Shown here: in pieces, positions 33,774-41,675 of the stretch
How positions within the stretch are numbered: the first letter of the stretch is position 1
Layout of the letters: each line of letters opens with the position of its first letter
Origin: Rhabdothermincola salaria
Lineage (GTDB): Bacteria > Actinomycetota > Acidimicrobiia > Acidimicrobiales > Acidimicrobilacustridaceae
DNA: 64,000 nucleotides
Reading direction: 5' to 3'
Assembly (NCBI RefSeq): GCF_021246445.1
Contig: NZ_JAJQXW010000001.1
Coordinates: forward strand, 62,001 to 126,000
Notes under the pieces: generated by a model
The model's database searches: none
The model's input: the letters and a program-made list of their open reading frames with translations, nothing else
Told to the model about the DNA's origin: nothing
Made by a program: the position numbers and the translations under genes

Positions 33774-35399
33774 GTGTCGCCCCTCCCCACGAGCCAACCG
33801 CCCGTCCGAGGCGTCGCCGATCAGGCACGCCTGCGGACTCTGGCGAGCCTCGTGGCAGCGTTGGTGGCCGGGACGGCGTTGCTGGTCGCGCTGCTCTCGA
33901 CGCCGGCGTCGGCCGCGGACGACCCGACCACCACGGCGCCGCCGACGACCGCCCCACCGACGACGCCGCCGCCGACGACGGCCCCGCCCACCACCGCCCC
34001 GCCCACCACGCAGCCGCCGCCTCCGCCCCCACCCCCCCCTCCGCCGCCGCCGACGAACCCGCCCACGACGCGCGCGCCGGCGACCACCTCGCCCCCTCGT
34101 ACCACGGCCACCACCAGCCCGCCGACCACGGCCCCGACCACCACCGAGGCGCCGAGCACCACGGCCTCGACCACCACCACGACCGCCGATCCCGCGGTCG
34201 TGATCCCGGGCAACACCACCACCACCGTGGCCCCCGGCGACGACGATGGCGGTAGCGGTGGCCCCTCGACCTCCACCCAGCTGGCCCTGGTCGTGGGCGG
34301 GCTGGTCGCCGTGGCCGGCGGCCTGTCGGTCCTCACCTTCCTCTACTGGCGCCGCACCCGACCGGTGCCCTACAACGCGGCGCTCGACGCCCTGGGCGAG
34401 CTGGCCGGTCCGCCCCCCATCACCGGCTCGGGTCCGGTGGTCGCCGGGGCACCGACGGTCCTCGACGGCCCCCTCGGGGTCGACGGACCTCTCGGAGCCG
34501 AGGAGTCGCCCACCCGCGCCGGCCCCGTCGGACCCTCGGGTGAGCCCACCGTGGCCGCCGCCGTCGTGGGCAGCCCAGGACCGGCGAACGACGACGTCCC
34601 CGTGGACCCGGCGCCTTCCACCCGTGCGGTCCCGGCGCTCGAGGCGGACGCGTCGCCCATCGTCCCGGGCGGCCCGGGCTTCCGTGTCGTGGGCCCGGTC
34701 GCCGCCGGCGCGGCTGCGGCCGCCGCCGCGTCCGGTGACGACGAACCCGTCGACCAGGCCGACGACCGCCCATCGGTCGACGGGGGCGGCGCGCCGACCG
34801 CAGCTGCCGCGGCGGACGAGAGCGCCGCGGCGCCCCTGGAGGATGACGACGAGCCTGGGGCGAGCCGATCTGCAGGCTCCGCCCCGGACCACCGCACCGA
34901 CGAGCCCACGGTCGACGAGACCACGATCGCCGCACCGGTGATCGAACCCACGGCGGGCGAACCGCCGGTTGCGGAGCCGACGGTGGACGAAACCGCGGTC
35001 GAGGAGCCTGCGGTCGAGGAGCCTGCGGTCGAGGAGTCTGCGGTCGAGGAGTCTGCGGTCTCCGCCGCGCCCGTGGTGAGCCCGGTCGCGGCGCCGTTCC
35101 GTTTCGTGACCCGCGAGGAGCTCGAGCCGGTGGAGCCGGTCGAGCCCGCTCGACGCGACGCGGTGACCCCGCCGGGCGATCACGACGCGCCGGCCGTCGA
35201 CGCGCCGGCCATCGAAGCGCCGGCGCTGTTCCCCGACGGCGAGGGACCCCGCCCGGTCGAGCCCGCCCGCACCGACGCCGACGACGACCCCGCCGCTGCC
35301 GACGAACCGCTGACGTTGTCGCTGTGGGACGACGACGAACCGGCGCCGCAGATCGCTCCTCTCAGCCCCGAGGACCTCTTCGGACCCGACCGTCGTTGA
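33774..35399 (+). CDS. Single-pass envelope protein with Pro/Thr stalk and acidic cytoplasmic tail
   Basis: A 541-residue protein of unknown family. Residues about 1-46 form a signal peptide (LASLVAALVAGTALLVALL, cleavage after STPASA). Then comes a Thr/Pro-rich stalk of about 110 residues with a poly-proline run, one transmembrane helix (LALVVGGLVAVAGGLSVLTFLYW), a basic stop-transfer WRRTR, and a roughly 340-residue acidic, Ala/Pro-rich tail with VEEPAVEEPAVEESAVEES repeats near 415. By the positive-inside rule the tail is cytoplasmic. The GTG at 33774 is chosen because it starts just before the signal peptide. It resembles no enzyme; an adhesin-like or scaffold role can only be guessed. 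Confidence 0.75.
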   Translation: MSPLPTSQPPVRGVADQARLRTLASLVAALVAGTALLVALLSTPASAADDPTTTAPPTTAPPTTPPPTTAPPTTAPPTTQPPPPPPPPPPPPPTNPPTTRAPATTSPPRTTATTSPPTTAPTTTEAPSTTASTTTTTADPAVVIPGNTTTTVAPGDDDGGSGGPSTSTQLALVVGGLVAVAGGLSVLTFLYWRRTRPVPYNAALDALGELAGPPPITGSGPVVAGAPTVLDGPLGVDGPLGAEESPTRAGPVGPSGEPTVAAAVVGSPGPANDDVPVDPAPSTRAVPALEADASPIVPGGPGFRVVGPVAAGAAAAAAASGDDEPVDQADDRPSVDGGGAPTAAAAADESAAAPLEDDDEPGASRSAGSAPDHRTDEPTVDETTIAAPVIEPTAGEPPVAEPTVDETAVEEPAVEEPAVEESAVEESAVSAAPVVSPVAAPFRFVTREELEPVEPVEPARRDAVTPPGDHDAPAVDAPAIEAPALFPDGEGPRPVEPARTDADDDPAAADEPLTLSLWDDDEPAPQIAPLSPEDLFGPDRR

Positions 35400-35453
35400 C
35401 GTCGTCGATCCGCCGGCCCGAACCCTGCCGGGGGTGGGCGGTACGGTTGGGGC

Positions 35454-35699
35454 ATGGCCACCTTCGATCCCGACGAGATGATCACGCGGTTCCGAGAGCG
35501 GGCCACAGCGGTGAAAACCAGGCCGCTGCCGCCCGTCGCCGGAGCGGAACGGGCCAAGTTCGTGGCCCAGGCGCAGGTCGACTACCAGGACTTCGCCATC
35601 ATCGGTGACGCCGAGGCCACGGTCGAGGACGGCATCCTGACGTTGCGCGTGGACCTGCGTCCACCGGAGGCCCGGCAGGGCGACGCCGGTGGGGCCTGA
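35454..35699 (+). CDS. Small conserved-looking cytoplasmic protein, unknown
   Basis: An 81-residue protein beginning MATFDPDEMITRFRERATAVK, with a helical N-terminal half and a strand-rich end (DGILTLRVDLRPPEA). No signal, membrane segment or metal motif is seen. The ATG at 35454 follows the previous stop by 54 bp. Its last 11 bases overlap the DUF4202 gene start, so the two are probably translated together. The family is not recognised. Confidence 0.7.
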   Translation: MATFDPDEMITRFRERATAVKTRPLPPVAGAERAKFVAQAQVDYQDFAIIGDAEATVEDGILTLRVDLRPPEARQGDAGGA

Positions 35700-36372
35700 G
35701 GCGGAGCTGGTCCCGGTCCCGGCGCCCCCGTCGGGAGCTGACCCCCGGCGCTTCGTCGCCGCCGTCGAGGCCATCGACGCCGCCAACGCCCACGACCCCA
35801 ACCAGATGGAGGTCGATGGCACCACCCTGCCCAAGGAACTGGCCCACGCCGCGGCCATGACGACCTGGGTGCGCCGGCTCGACCCGGAGGCCGACGAGGC
35901 CCAGCTGCTGGCGGCGCGAGCCCACCACTTCCGGCGCTGGACCCATCCCCGCTCGGCCTTCCCCGAGGGGCGGGCCGGGTACCTGCGGTGGCGCACCGAG
36001 GCCAAGGCCCGGCAGGCGGCCGAGGTGGCCGAGCTCCTCACCTCGGTCGGCTACGGGCCCGACGTGGTCGACCGCGTGCGTGAGCTGGTGGGCAAGGTGG
36101 GGCTGGGCCGGGGCGACCTGCCCGACGTCGACGGCCGCCCGCCGGCGGTGCAGACGCACGAGGACGCCCTCTGCCTGGTCTTCCTCACCACCCAGTTCGA
36201 TCCCCTGGCCGATCAGCTGGGCGACGACAAGATGGTCGACGTCCTGGCGCGCACGTTGGCCAAGATGGGCGCCCGTGGGCGGGCCGAGGCGCTGGGTCTC
36301 GATCTCGACGAGCGGGCCCTGGTCCTCGTCGCGGCCGCGGTCGAACGTGCGGGAGGCGCCGGTGAGCGATGA
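35689..36372 (+). CDS. DUF4202 family protein
   Basis: A 227-residue protein that matches DUF4202: AVEAIDAANAHDPNQMEVDG at the start, ELAHAAAMTTWVRRLDPEADEAQLLAARAHHFRRW with histidines spaced as in HD-type metal sites, SAFPEGRAGYLRWR, and LCLVFLTTQFDPLA near the end. An HD-like hydrolase or nucleotide-binding role has been suggested for such folds, but function is unknown. GTG start at 35689 overlaps the upstream gene by 11 bp, and the next gene starts inside its last codons, also with an 11-bp overlap. Confidence 0.82.
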   Translation: MGPEAELVPVPAPPSGADPRRFVAAVEAIDAANAHDPNQMEVDGTTLPKELAHAAAMTTWVRRLDPEADEAQLLAARAHHFRRWTHPRSAFPEGRAGYLRWRTEAKARQAAEVAELLTSVGYGPDVVDRVRELVGKVGLGRGDLPDVDGRPPAVQTHEDALCLVFLTTQFDPLADQLGDDKMVDVLARTLAKMGARGRAEALGLDLDERALVLVAAAVERAGGAGER

Positions 36373-37039
36373 GGAGGGCGGCCTCGACCCGGTCTCCGAC
36401 CTCGCCGGGCTCGACGAGCTGTTGGCGTCGCCGACGGAGCCGCTGAGCGACGAAGACGACGAGATCACCGGAGCTCCGGGCCTCTACGTCACGCCATCGC
36501 GGGGGCTGGCATCAGGTGGCTCCCGGCCCCTCCCGGTCGACACGTCCCGGCTGGACGACGAACCTCCCCCGTCCGGAGGCACCGCCGCCGCCGGTCGTCC
36601 GGTCGGGCCTCCGGCCACGACGGCCACGACGAGTCCTGCGGCCGAGTCGGGACGGGCCCGGACGGAACAGATGCCGGCCGAGTCGACTGCCGAGCCGCCG
36701 CCGTTCGTCTCCCCCGACGCGGACCTCGGGCCGACCGTCGGTGCCGACGAGGCGCTTGCTGCGGCCGTGCACCGGGGACCGAGGTGGCACCCGCCGCCGG
36801 TGAAGGCCCCACCGCTCGCGACTCCACTCGACGTCGGCCCTGTTGGGCCGCCGCCGTCCCCGCCACCGCCAGCCCCGTCGGCCGGGCCTGCCGCGGCGGT
36901 GCCCGCGGGCTCACGGCCCGAGTCACGGCAGGTCCCGGAGCGCCGTGCCCATCCACGGGTGCGGCGGTGGTTCGGGCGGAACCGGGACGAGACCATCGAC
37001 GACACGGAGCCGAGGGGCCAGGCGCCGGGGGCGTCCTGA
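36362..37039 (+). CDS. Disordered Pro/Ala-rich protein, unknown
   Basis: A 225-residue protein with GTG start at 36362 inside the end of the DUF4202 gene. The N-terminal 50 residues are acidic (SDEEGGLDPVSDLAGLDELL; PLSDEDDEITGAPGLYVTPS). The middle is Pro, Ala and Gly rich and probably disordered. The C-terminus is strongly basic (PERRAHPRVRRWFGRNRDE). There is no signal peptide or membrane segment. The acidic-linker-basic layout suggests a bridging or scaffold protein. The 11-bp overlap with DUF4202 argues that it is truly translated. Confidence 0.65.
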   Translation: MSDEEGGLDPVSDLAGLDELLASPTEPLSDEDDEITGAPGLYVTPSRGLASGGSRPLPVDTSRLDDEPPPSGGTAAAGRPVGPPATTATTSPAAESGRARTEQMPAESTAEPPPFVSPDADLGPTVGADEALAAAVHRGPRWHPPPVKAPPLATPLDVGPVGPPPSPPPPAPSAGPAAAVPAGSRPESRQVPERRAHPRVRRWFGRNRDETIDDTEPRGQAPGAS

Positions 37040-37109
37040 CGGCCACCGGCTCTCGTCGGTCGCGGCTTTGGTGTGGGCCCGAACCCGCTTGCTATGGTGA
37101 CGTGCCCAC

Positions 37110-37185
37110 GCGGACGTAGCTCAGTTGGTAGAGCATCACCTTGCCAAGGTGAGGGTCGCGAGTTCGAATCTCGTCGTCCGCTCCA
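37110..37185 (+). tRNA. tRNA-Gly (anticodon GCC)
   Basis: Cloverleaf with acceptor gcggacg pairing to cgtccgc, D-arm agctcagttggtagagc, anticodon loop ttGCCaa in a caccTTGCCAAggtg stem, T-arm gagttcgaatctc, discriminator t and encoded CCA. 76 nt with CCA. A strong terminator follows 8 nt later. Confidence 0.96.
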
Positions 37186-37193
37186 CGAAGCAT

Positions 37194-37227
37194 CGCCGCA
37201 GGCGCCTCTCCGGAGGCGCCTGCGGCG
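37194..37227 (+). terminator. Terminator hairpin after tRNA-Gly
   Basis: A perfect 15-bp stem (37194-37208 with 37213-37227) around the tetraloop tccg. No U-run follows. It also lies 25 bp past the end of the convergent acyl-CoA ligase gene and can serve both strands. Confidence 0.85.
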
Positions 37228-37251
37228 CGTCGGCGGAGGGCTCGAGCGGGG

Positions 37252-38778
37252 TCAGGCGTCGAAGAGCTCGACCACGGCGGGTTTGGTGACCTTCCCCATC
37301 ACGTTGCGGGGGAGCGACCCGACCACCAGGTAGCGGGTGGGGACCTTGGCGGGTGCCAAGCGCTCCTTGCCCCATGCCCGCAGCTCGTCGACGAGCATGG
37401 GTGCGGCGGCGTCGGCGGGCACGACCGCCATGGCCACCCGGTCGCCCCACTCCTCGTCCGGGAGCCCGACCACGGCGCAGTCGGCGATGGCCGGATGGGT
37501 GCGGTACACCTCCTCGATCTCCAGCGCCGAGACCTTCTCGCCGCCGGTCTTGAGGATGTCGACCGACGATCGGCCGAGGAGCCGGAAGCCCTCCGGGTGA
37601 CGCACGGCCACGTCGCCGGTGCGGAACCACCCGTCGGTGAACGCCTCGGCCGTGGCCTCGGGTCGGTTCCAGTAGCCGGCGAAGAGCTGAGGGCCCTGCA
37701 GGAGGAGCTCGCCGGGCTCACCGTCGGGCACGTCGGCCCCGTGGTCGTCGACCAGCCGGGTGCGCACACCCGGGAACGGCACGCCCACGTGACCTGGCAC
37801 CCGTCGCTCGAGGGGGTTGCCGAGCGCCATGCCCACCTCGGTCATCCCGTAGCGCTCGAGCAGCTCCTGACCGCTGATCGAGCGCCAGCGCTCGAGCACC
37901 GACACCGGGAGGGCGGCCGACCCCGACACCATCAGCCGCGCCCGAGCCGCCCCGGCGCTCCATCGGTCGCGGGTGGCCGGATCGGCGGCCTCCCACGTGG
38001 CGATCAGCCGGGCGTAGATCGTGGGCACGGCCATGAACACGGAGATCTCGCCCGAACCCAGGCGTTCCCACGTGGCCATGGCATCGAAGCCGCCGGGCGC
38101 CTCGCACACCGCCCCCACCCACAGCGGCGTGAGGGCCACGTTGACGATGCCGTGCACGTGGTGCAGCGGCAGCACCAGCAGGGTGCGGTCCTCGCCTGTC
38201 CACCCCCAGGCTTCCACCATGGCGGTGATCTGGGCCCGGAGGCTGGCGTGGGTGTGCACGGCGCCCTTGGGACGCCCCGTCGTTCCACTGGTGAAGACCA
38301 TGAGCGCCGGCCGGTCGGCGCTCACCGAGGGCAGGGGTGCGTCCGCTACCCACGAGCGGGGATCGAAGGCGGGACCGGCCGCCACCACCCGCGACGAGCA
38401 GCCCGCAGCCAGCTGGTCGGCGAGGTCTCGGTGCTCCTCGGAGGACACGATGGCCACGGGATCGGCGTCGGCCACCAGGCCCGACAGCTCGGCCACGGGG
38501 TGGTCGGGATGGAGGGGGACGGCCGTGGCCCCGGCGTGCCAGCAGCCGGCCAGGGCGGCCACGAACTGGCGGCCAGGCCGGCACAGCACGATCACCCGTG
38601 ACCCGTCGAGGTCCGAAGATCCCGCCAGCAGCTGGGCCGCCAGCGCACGGGCTGCGCCGTCGAGCGCGGCGTAGCTGATCGTGCCGAGCGGATCGACGAT
38701 CGCGGGACGGTCGCCGCCCCGGCCGAGCTGGTCGGTGAAGAGCGGGAGGTCGTCCGTCGTGGGCGTGTCGTCGTCCAT
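37252..38778 (-). CDS. AMP-forming acyl-CoA synthetase (malonyl-CoA synthetase/ACSF3-like)
   Basis: A 508-residue ANL-family ligase: phosphate loop MVFTSGTTGRPKGAVHTH near 170, LPLHHVHGIVNVALTPLW, ERYGMTEVGMALGNP near 310, WFRTGDVAVRHPEGFRLLGRSSVDILKTGGEKVSALEIE in pieces, and the final catalytic Lys in RNVMGKVTKPAVVELF. The HHVHGIVNVALTPLW and ERYGMTEVGMALGNPL stretches are typical of malonyl-CoA/methylmalonyl-CoA synthetases (MatB, ACSF3). Substrate assignment is inference. I use the ATG at 38776-38778. Confidence 0.88.
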   Translation of the reverse strand: MDDDTPTTDDLPLFTDQLGRGGDRPAIVDPLGTISYAALDGAARALAAQLLAGSSDLDGSRVIVLCRPGRQFVAALAGCWHAGATAVPLHPDHPVAELSGLVADADPVAIVSSEEHRDLADQLAAGCSSRVVAAGPAFDPRSWVADAPLPSVSADRPALMVFTSGTTGRPKGAVHTHASLRAQITAMVEAWGWTGEDRTLLVLPLHHVHGIVNVALTPLWVGAVCEAPGGFDAMATWERLGSGEISVFMAVPTIYARLIATWEAADPATRDRWSAGAARARLMVSGSAALPVSVLERWRSISGQELLERYGMTEVGMALGNPLERRVPGHVGVPFPGVRTRLVDDHGADVPDGEPGELLLQGPQLFAGYWNRPEATAEAFTDGWFRTGDVAVRHPEGFRLLGRSSVDILKTGGEKVSALEIEEVYRTHPAIADCAVVGLPDEEWGDRVAMAVVPADAAAPMLVDELRAWGKERLAPAKVPTRYLVVGSLPRNVMGKVTKPAVVELFDA

Positions 38779-38953
38779 GTGCTCTCCATGCTGCCCTGCT
38801 CGTCGGGGTCCGGGTGCTGCGACGTCCTCGGGGCGGCCGAGTGTCGCCCAGCCGGCACCCGGGGGAACGGACGGTGACCGCTGTGCCACCGTTCACCCAA
38901 TTCCTCGCGTTCCGGCTCGGGGTGCCCACGGCGGGGTGTGTACGTTCGCCGTC

Positions 38954-40138
38954 GTGATCGGTTCGATCCGCTCGGCGCCAGCCAGCGGGAGCGAACCCGC
39001 TGTCGTTCCGGGCCCGATGGTGACGGTGGTCACGGCCCCGGTTCCGGGCGACGCCGCCCGCCCGGTCCGGTCCCGAGGCCGCTGGCTGTCCCGGGGTCTC
39101 ACCCTCGCCGTCGCGATCACCATGGTCGCCGGGGCCGTGCGCCTGCGAGGCACCCTCGCCGAGGCGGTGTCGTCGCTGCTCGATCTGCCTGCGCTCACCG
39201 TGGTCGGCGTGCTGACCTGTTGGGTGGTCGTGGTCGTGGCGCGAGCGTCGCTGTACCGGTGGTCCCTGCCCGGGGCGGGCACCGGACAGGGGCTGGTGCT
39301 CGATCAGGTGAACCTGGCCGTGGCCAACTCGGTGCCGGGCGGTGGCATCGTCTCGGCCACCCTGCGCTACCGCATCGGGCGCAGCCTCGGGCACCGCCCC
39401 GAGGACATGGCGCTGAGCATGCTCGCCGTCGGCGAAGCCATGTCGGTGGCCCGATGGCTGCTGATCGTCGCCGTGCTGCTGGGCTCGATCGTGACCGGAG
39501 CGGCGAGCGGCCTGGATCTGCTGGTGTTGGGCAGTGCGGTGGCCGCGGTGGGGGCCAGCGCCGTCTTCTGGTGGGTCGTGTCCTGCGACACGGCGGCGGG
39601 TCGTTGGCTGGTCCGCCAGACCCAACGGGCGGTGGACCGGATCGGCCGGCGGGTGCCCGCTCTCCGAGAGACCCTCGTGGAGCCCTTCGTCGGGCGGTTG
39701 CGGGTGGGCGCCGGTTCGCTCCTGCGTCACCGCACCGGCGCTCTCCTGGCGGGGTCGGCGGCCGTGACGATGGGCGGCGCACTGATCGTGGTGCTGGTGG
39801 TCCAGGGCGTCCAGGGTCAGGGCGCGCCCGGGGCGTGGGACGTGGTGCGGGTGTACCTGCTGGCGCGGGTCGCCGCCGGGTTCTCACCCACGCCCGGTGG
39901 GGTGGGCGTGGTGGAGGGCACCCTCGCCGTGGGTCTGGTCGCCGCCGGCGCCGACCCGGCGGCCGCCTTCGCGGCCGTGCTCGTCTACCGGGGTCTCACC
40001 TACGCGCTGCCCATCGTGACCGGCTCGGCCGTGTACCTGGGGTGGCGTCGATGGCAGCGCCTGCCCCGCCGCACACCACGCGACCCCGCCGCACTCGGGC
40101 ACACTGGGAGCCATGGAGCCGTTGCTGAGCGTCGGTGA
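38954..40138 (+). CDS. Lysylphosphatidylglycerol synthase TM-region / UPF0104-like membrane protein
   Basis: A 394-residue integral membrane protein with about eight hydrophobic segments, for example LTVVGVLTCWVVVVVARASLY, WLLIVAVLLGSIVTGA, and VVRVYLLARVAAGFSPTPGG. The motif FSPTPGGVGVVEGTLAVGL near residue 315 is the hallmark of the LPG_synthase_TM (MprF flippase-like, AglD) family: a Pro-Gly-Gly-x-Gly followed by Glu. Roles include lipid flipping or glycolipid assembly. No catalytic lysyltransferase domain is present. GTG at 38954 is the best start seen. The cupin gene starts inside its last codons (26-bp overlap). Confidence 0.82.
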   Translation: MIGSIRSAPASGSEPAVVPGPMVTVVTAPVPGDAARPVRSRGRWLSRGLTLAVAITMVAGAVRLRGTLAEAVSSLLDLPALTVVGVLTCWVVVVVARASLYRWSLPGAGTGQGLVLDQVNLAVANSVPGGGIVSATLRYRIGRSLGHRPEDMALSMLAVGEAMSVARWLLIVAVLLGSIVTGAASGLDLLVLGSAVAAVGASAVFWWVVSCDTAAGRWLVRQTQRAVDRIGRRVPALRETLVEPFVGRLRVGAGSLLRHRTGALLAGSAAVTMGGALIVVLVVQGVQGQGAPGAWDVVRVYLLARVAAGFSPTPGGVGVVEGTLAVGLVAAGADPAAAFAAVLVYRGLTYALPIVTGSAVYLGWRRWQRLPRRTPRDPAALGHTGSHGAVAERR

Positions 40139-41066
40139 GGCCCTCGAGGACTGGTCGGGCGACGCCCGCTACTTCGAGTACAGCCGGGCCGCCAACCCGG
40201 TCGGCTCGGGCCGGGTGCCCAAGGTGCCGCTCGAGCGCTTCCCCGCGGCCCGCCACCGCGAGACGGCGACCGGCGTGGTGCCGTTCGACCTCTCCGACGA
40301 GCTCGCCGTCGGGGACGGTCCCGCCACCTCGCCGGCGCTGCTGGCATCGTTCGTGCGGGTCGCCGCCGGCGACGAGCTGATCACCGACGCCAACGCCACC
40401 TCCGAGCTCTTCCACGTGCTCGAGGGCGGCGGCTCCACCCTGGTCGGCGGCACCGAGCTGTCGTGGGCAGAGGGCGACTTCTTCGTGCTCCCGGCCGGGG
40501 GCCCGCGGCGTCACCGGGCCGACGTCGACGCCCTCCTCTACTGGGTGCACGACGAGCCGCTGCTGCGCTACCTGGGGGTGGCCCCCGTCGACGCCCGGTT
40601 CGCGGCCACCCGCTTCGCCGCCCGCGAGGTCCGCGCCGAGCTCGACCGGGTCGTGGCCTCACCCCACGCCACCGACCGCAACCGGTTGGCCGTGTTGCTC
40701 AACACCGCCCCGAACGACCGCACCCAGACCGTCACCCACGTGCTGTGGGCCATGTACGGCCTGGTGCCCGCCGGCGCAGTCCAGCGACCCCACCGCCACC
40801 AGTCGGTGGCGCTCGATCTGGTGGCCGAGTGCCCACCGGGCTGCTTCACGCTGGTCGGTCGCGAGATCGACGAGCGGGGCGAGATCGTCGACCCGGTCCG
40901 CGTCGACTGGGAGCCCCAGGGGGCGTTCGTGACCCCGCCGGGGCTCTGGCACGCCCACTACAACACCTCGGACCGTCCGGCGATCATCGTGCCCATCCAG
41001 GACGCCGGTCTGCACACGCACCTGCGGTCGCTCGACATCCGCTTCGCCCCACCGGCGCGGAGCTGA
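40113..41066 (+). CDS. Bicupin protein, gentisate dioxygenase-like fold
   Basis: A 317-residue protein with two cupin halves: the first around 85-150 (SELFHVLEGGGSTLVGG, ELSWAEGDFFVLPAGG) and the second around 225-310 (AVQRPHRHQSVALDLVAE, GAFVTPPGLWHAHYN). The second half keeps H-x-H and a distal His that could bind Fe(II) or another metal; the first half lacks them. This layout resembles ring-cleaving bicupins such as gentisate dioxygenase, but active-site details are not enough to name a substrate. The start lies within the preceding membrane-protein gene. Confidence 0.78.
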   Translation: MEPLLSVGEALEDWSGDARYFEYSRAANPVGSGRVPKVPLERFPAARHRETATGVVPFDLSDELAVGDGPATSPALLASFVRVAAGDELITDANATSELFHVLEGGGSTLVGGTELSWAEGDFFVLPAGGPRRHRADVDALLYWVHDEPLLRYLGVAPVDARFAATRFAAREVRAELDRVVASPHATDRNRLAVLLNTAPNDRTQTVTHVLWAMYGLVPAGAVQRPHRHQSVALDLVAECPPGCFTLVGREIDERGEIVDPVRVDWEPQGAFVTPPGLWHAHYNTSDRPAIIVPIQDAGLHTHLRSLDIRFAPPARS

Positions 41067-41127
41067 CGGCCGGAGAGCCCCTCCGGGAGGGGGTTGGCGC
41101 GGGAGTGAGCGGCCACTACCATCCTCA

Positions 41128-41145
41128 TATACCCCCAGGGGTATA
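41128..41145. promoter_or_regulatory. Palindromic operator (CsoR/CstR-like) before the rhodanese gene
   Basis: tatacccc-ca-ggggtata is a perfect 8+8 inverted repeat. Its core ATACCC-N4-GGGTAT has the pattern of CsoR-family operators. The right arm overlaps a possible -10 box (tataaa, 41142-41147), so a bound repressor would block RNA polymerase. It stands 156 bp before the rhodanese start; a matching site precedes the DUF302 gene. Confidence 0.65.
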
Positions 41146-41218
41146 AATGCCGATCCGACAACCGGCCGAGAACCGGTCCGACACCCGAGCGCGAGGCCGG
41201 GTGAGCGAGGAGTACCCC

Positions 41219-41305
41219 ATGCGACCGACGATCCCATGTCCCGCTGCCCGCTCCGGGCCGGCCGGCGCCGCCGGCCTCCTCCGCCCCGGTACGGTCGGGC
41301 CATGA
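41219..41305 (+). CDS. Possible 28-residue leader peptide upstream of rhodanese
   Basis: An ATG at 41219 follows GAGCGAGGAG with a good spacer, and the frame ends in a TGA that overlaps the rhodanese ATG (ATGA). The peptide (MRPTIPCPAARSGP, then Ala/Gly-rich) has no recognisable domain. The well-placed ribosome site and the coupling to the next gene suggest translation and perhaps help rhodanese start, whose own ATG has no clear ribosome site. It could be chance. Confidence 0.35.
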   Translation: MRPTIPCPAARSGPAGAAGLLRPGTVGP

Positions 41306-41616
41306 ACATCTCGGCGTCCCCCCTCCCCACGGTCACCGTTCAGGAGGCCAACGAGCGCCCGCCGGGCACCCCCCTCGTCGACGTCCGCGAGGACGACGAG
41401 TGGAACGACGGCCACGCCCCCGACGCGGTCTCGGTGCCGATGAGTCGCATCAGCATCGACGACATCCCCGAGGGTCGCCCCGTGTACTGCATCTGCCGCA
41501 GCGGCAACCGCTCCGGGAAGGTGGCCGAGGCGCTCATCGGCGCCGGCGTCGACGCCGTCAACGTCGAGGGCGGCATGATCGCCTGGGCCGACGCCGGGCT
41601 CCCCGTCACCCGCTGA
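41302..41616 (+). CDS. Single-domain rhodanese
   Basis: A 104-residue rhodanese: LVDVREDDEWNDGHAPDAVSVPM is the standard N-terminal CH2A-like part, and the active-site loop is YCICRSGNRSGKVAEAL with the sulfur-accepting cysteine in CRSGNRS. It can carry a persulfide and move sulfur to thiols or cyanide in the cytosol. A CsoR-type palindrome upstream suggests induction by persulfide or copper. It precedes a quinone reductase-like gene by 59 bp on the same strand. Confidence 0.93.
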   Translation: MNISASPLPTVTVQEANERPPGTPLVDVREDDEWNDGHAPDAVSVPMSRISIDDIPEGRPVYCICRSGNRSGKVAEALIGAGVDAVNVEGGMIAWADAGLPVTR

Positions 41617-41675
41617 CCCCGCGCCGGCGACGGGAGACTCGGTCGCCGGCGCCGGCGCCGTGCCAGCATCGGGCG

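Noticed and set aside
32775-36041. Open minus-strand frame of about 1,088 codons
   Set aside because: It lies antisense to the glycosylase, stalk-protein and DUF4202-cluster genes, is very rich in Gly and Arg, and has no domain; it is a by-product of high-GC codon use.
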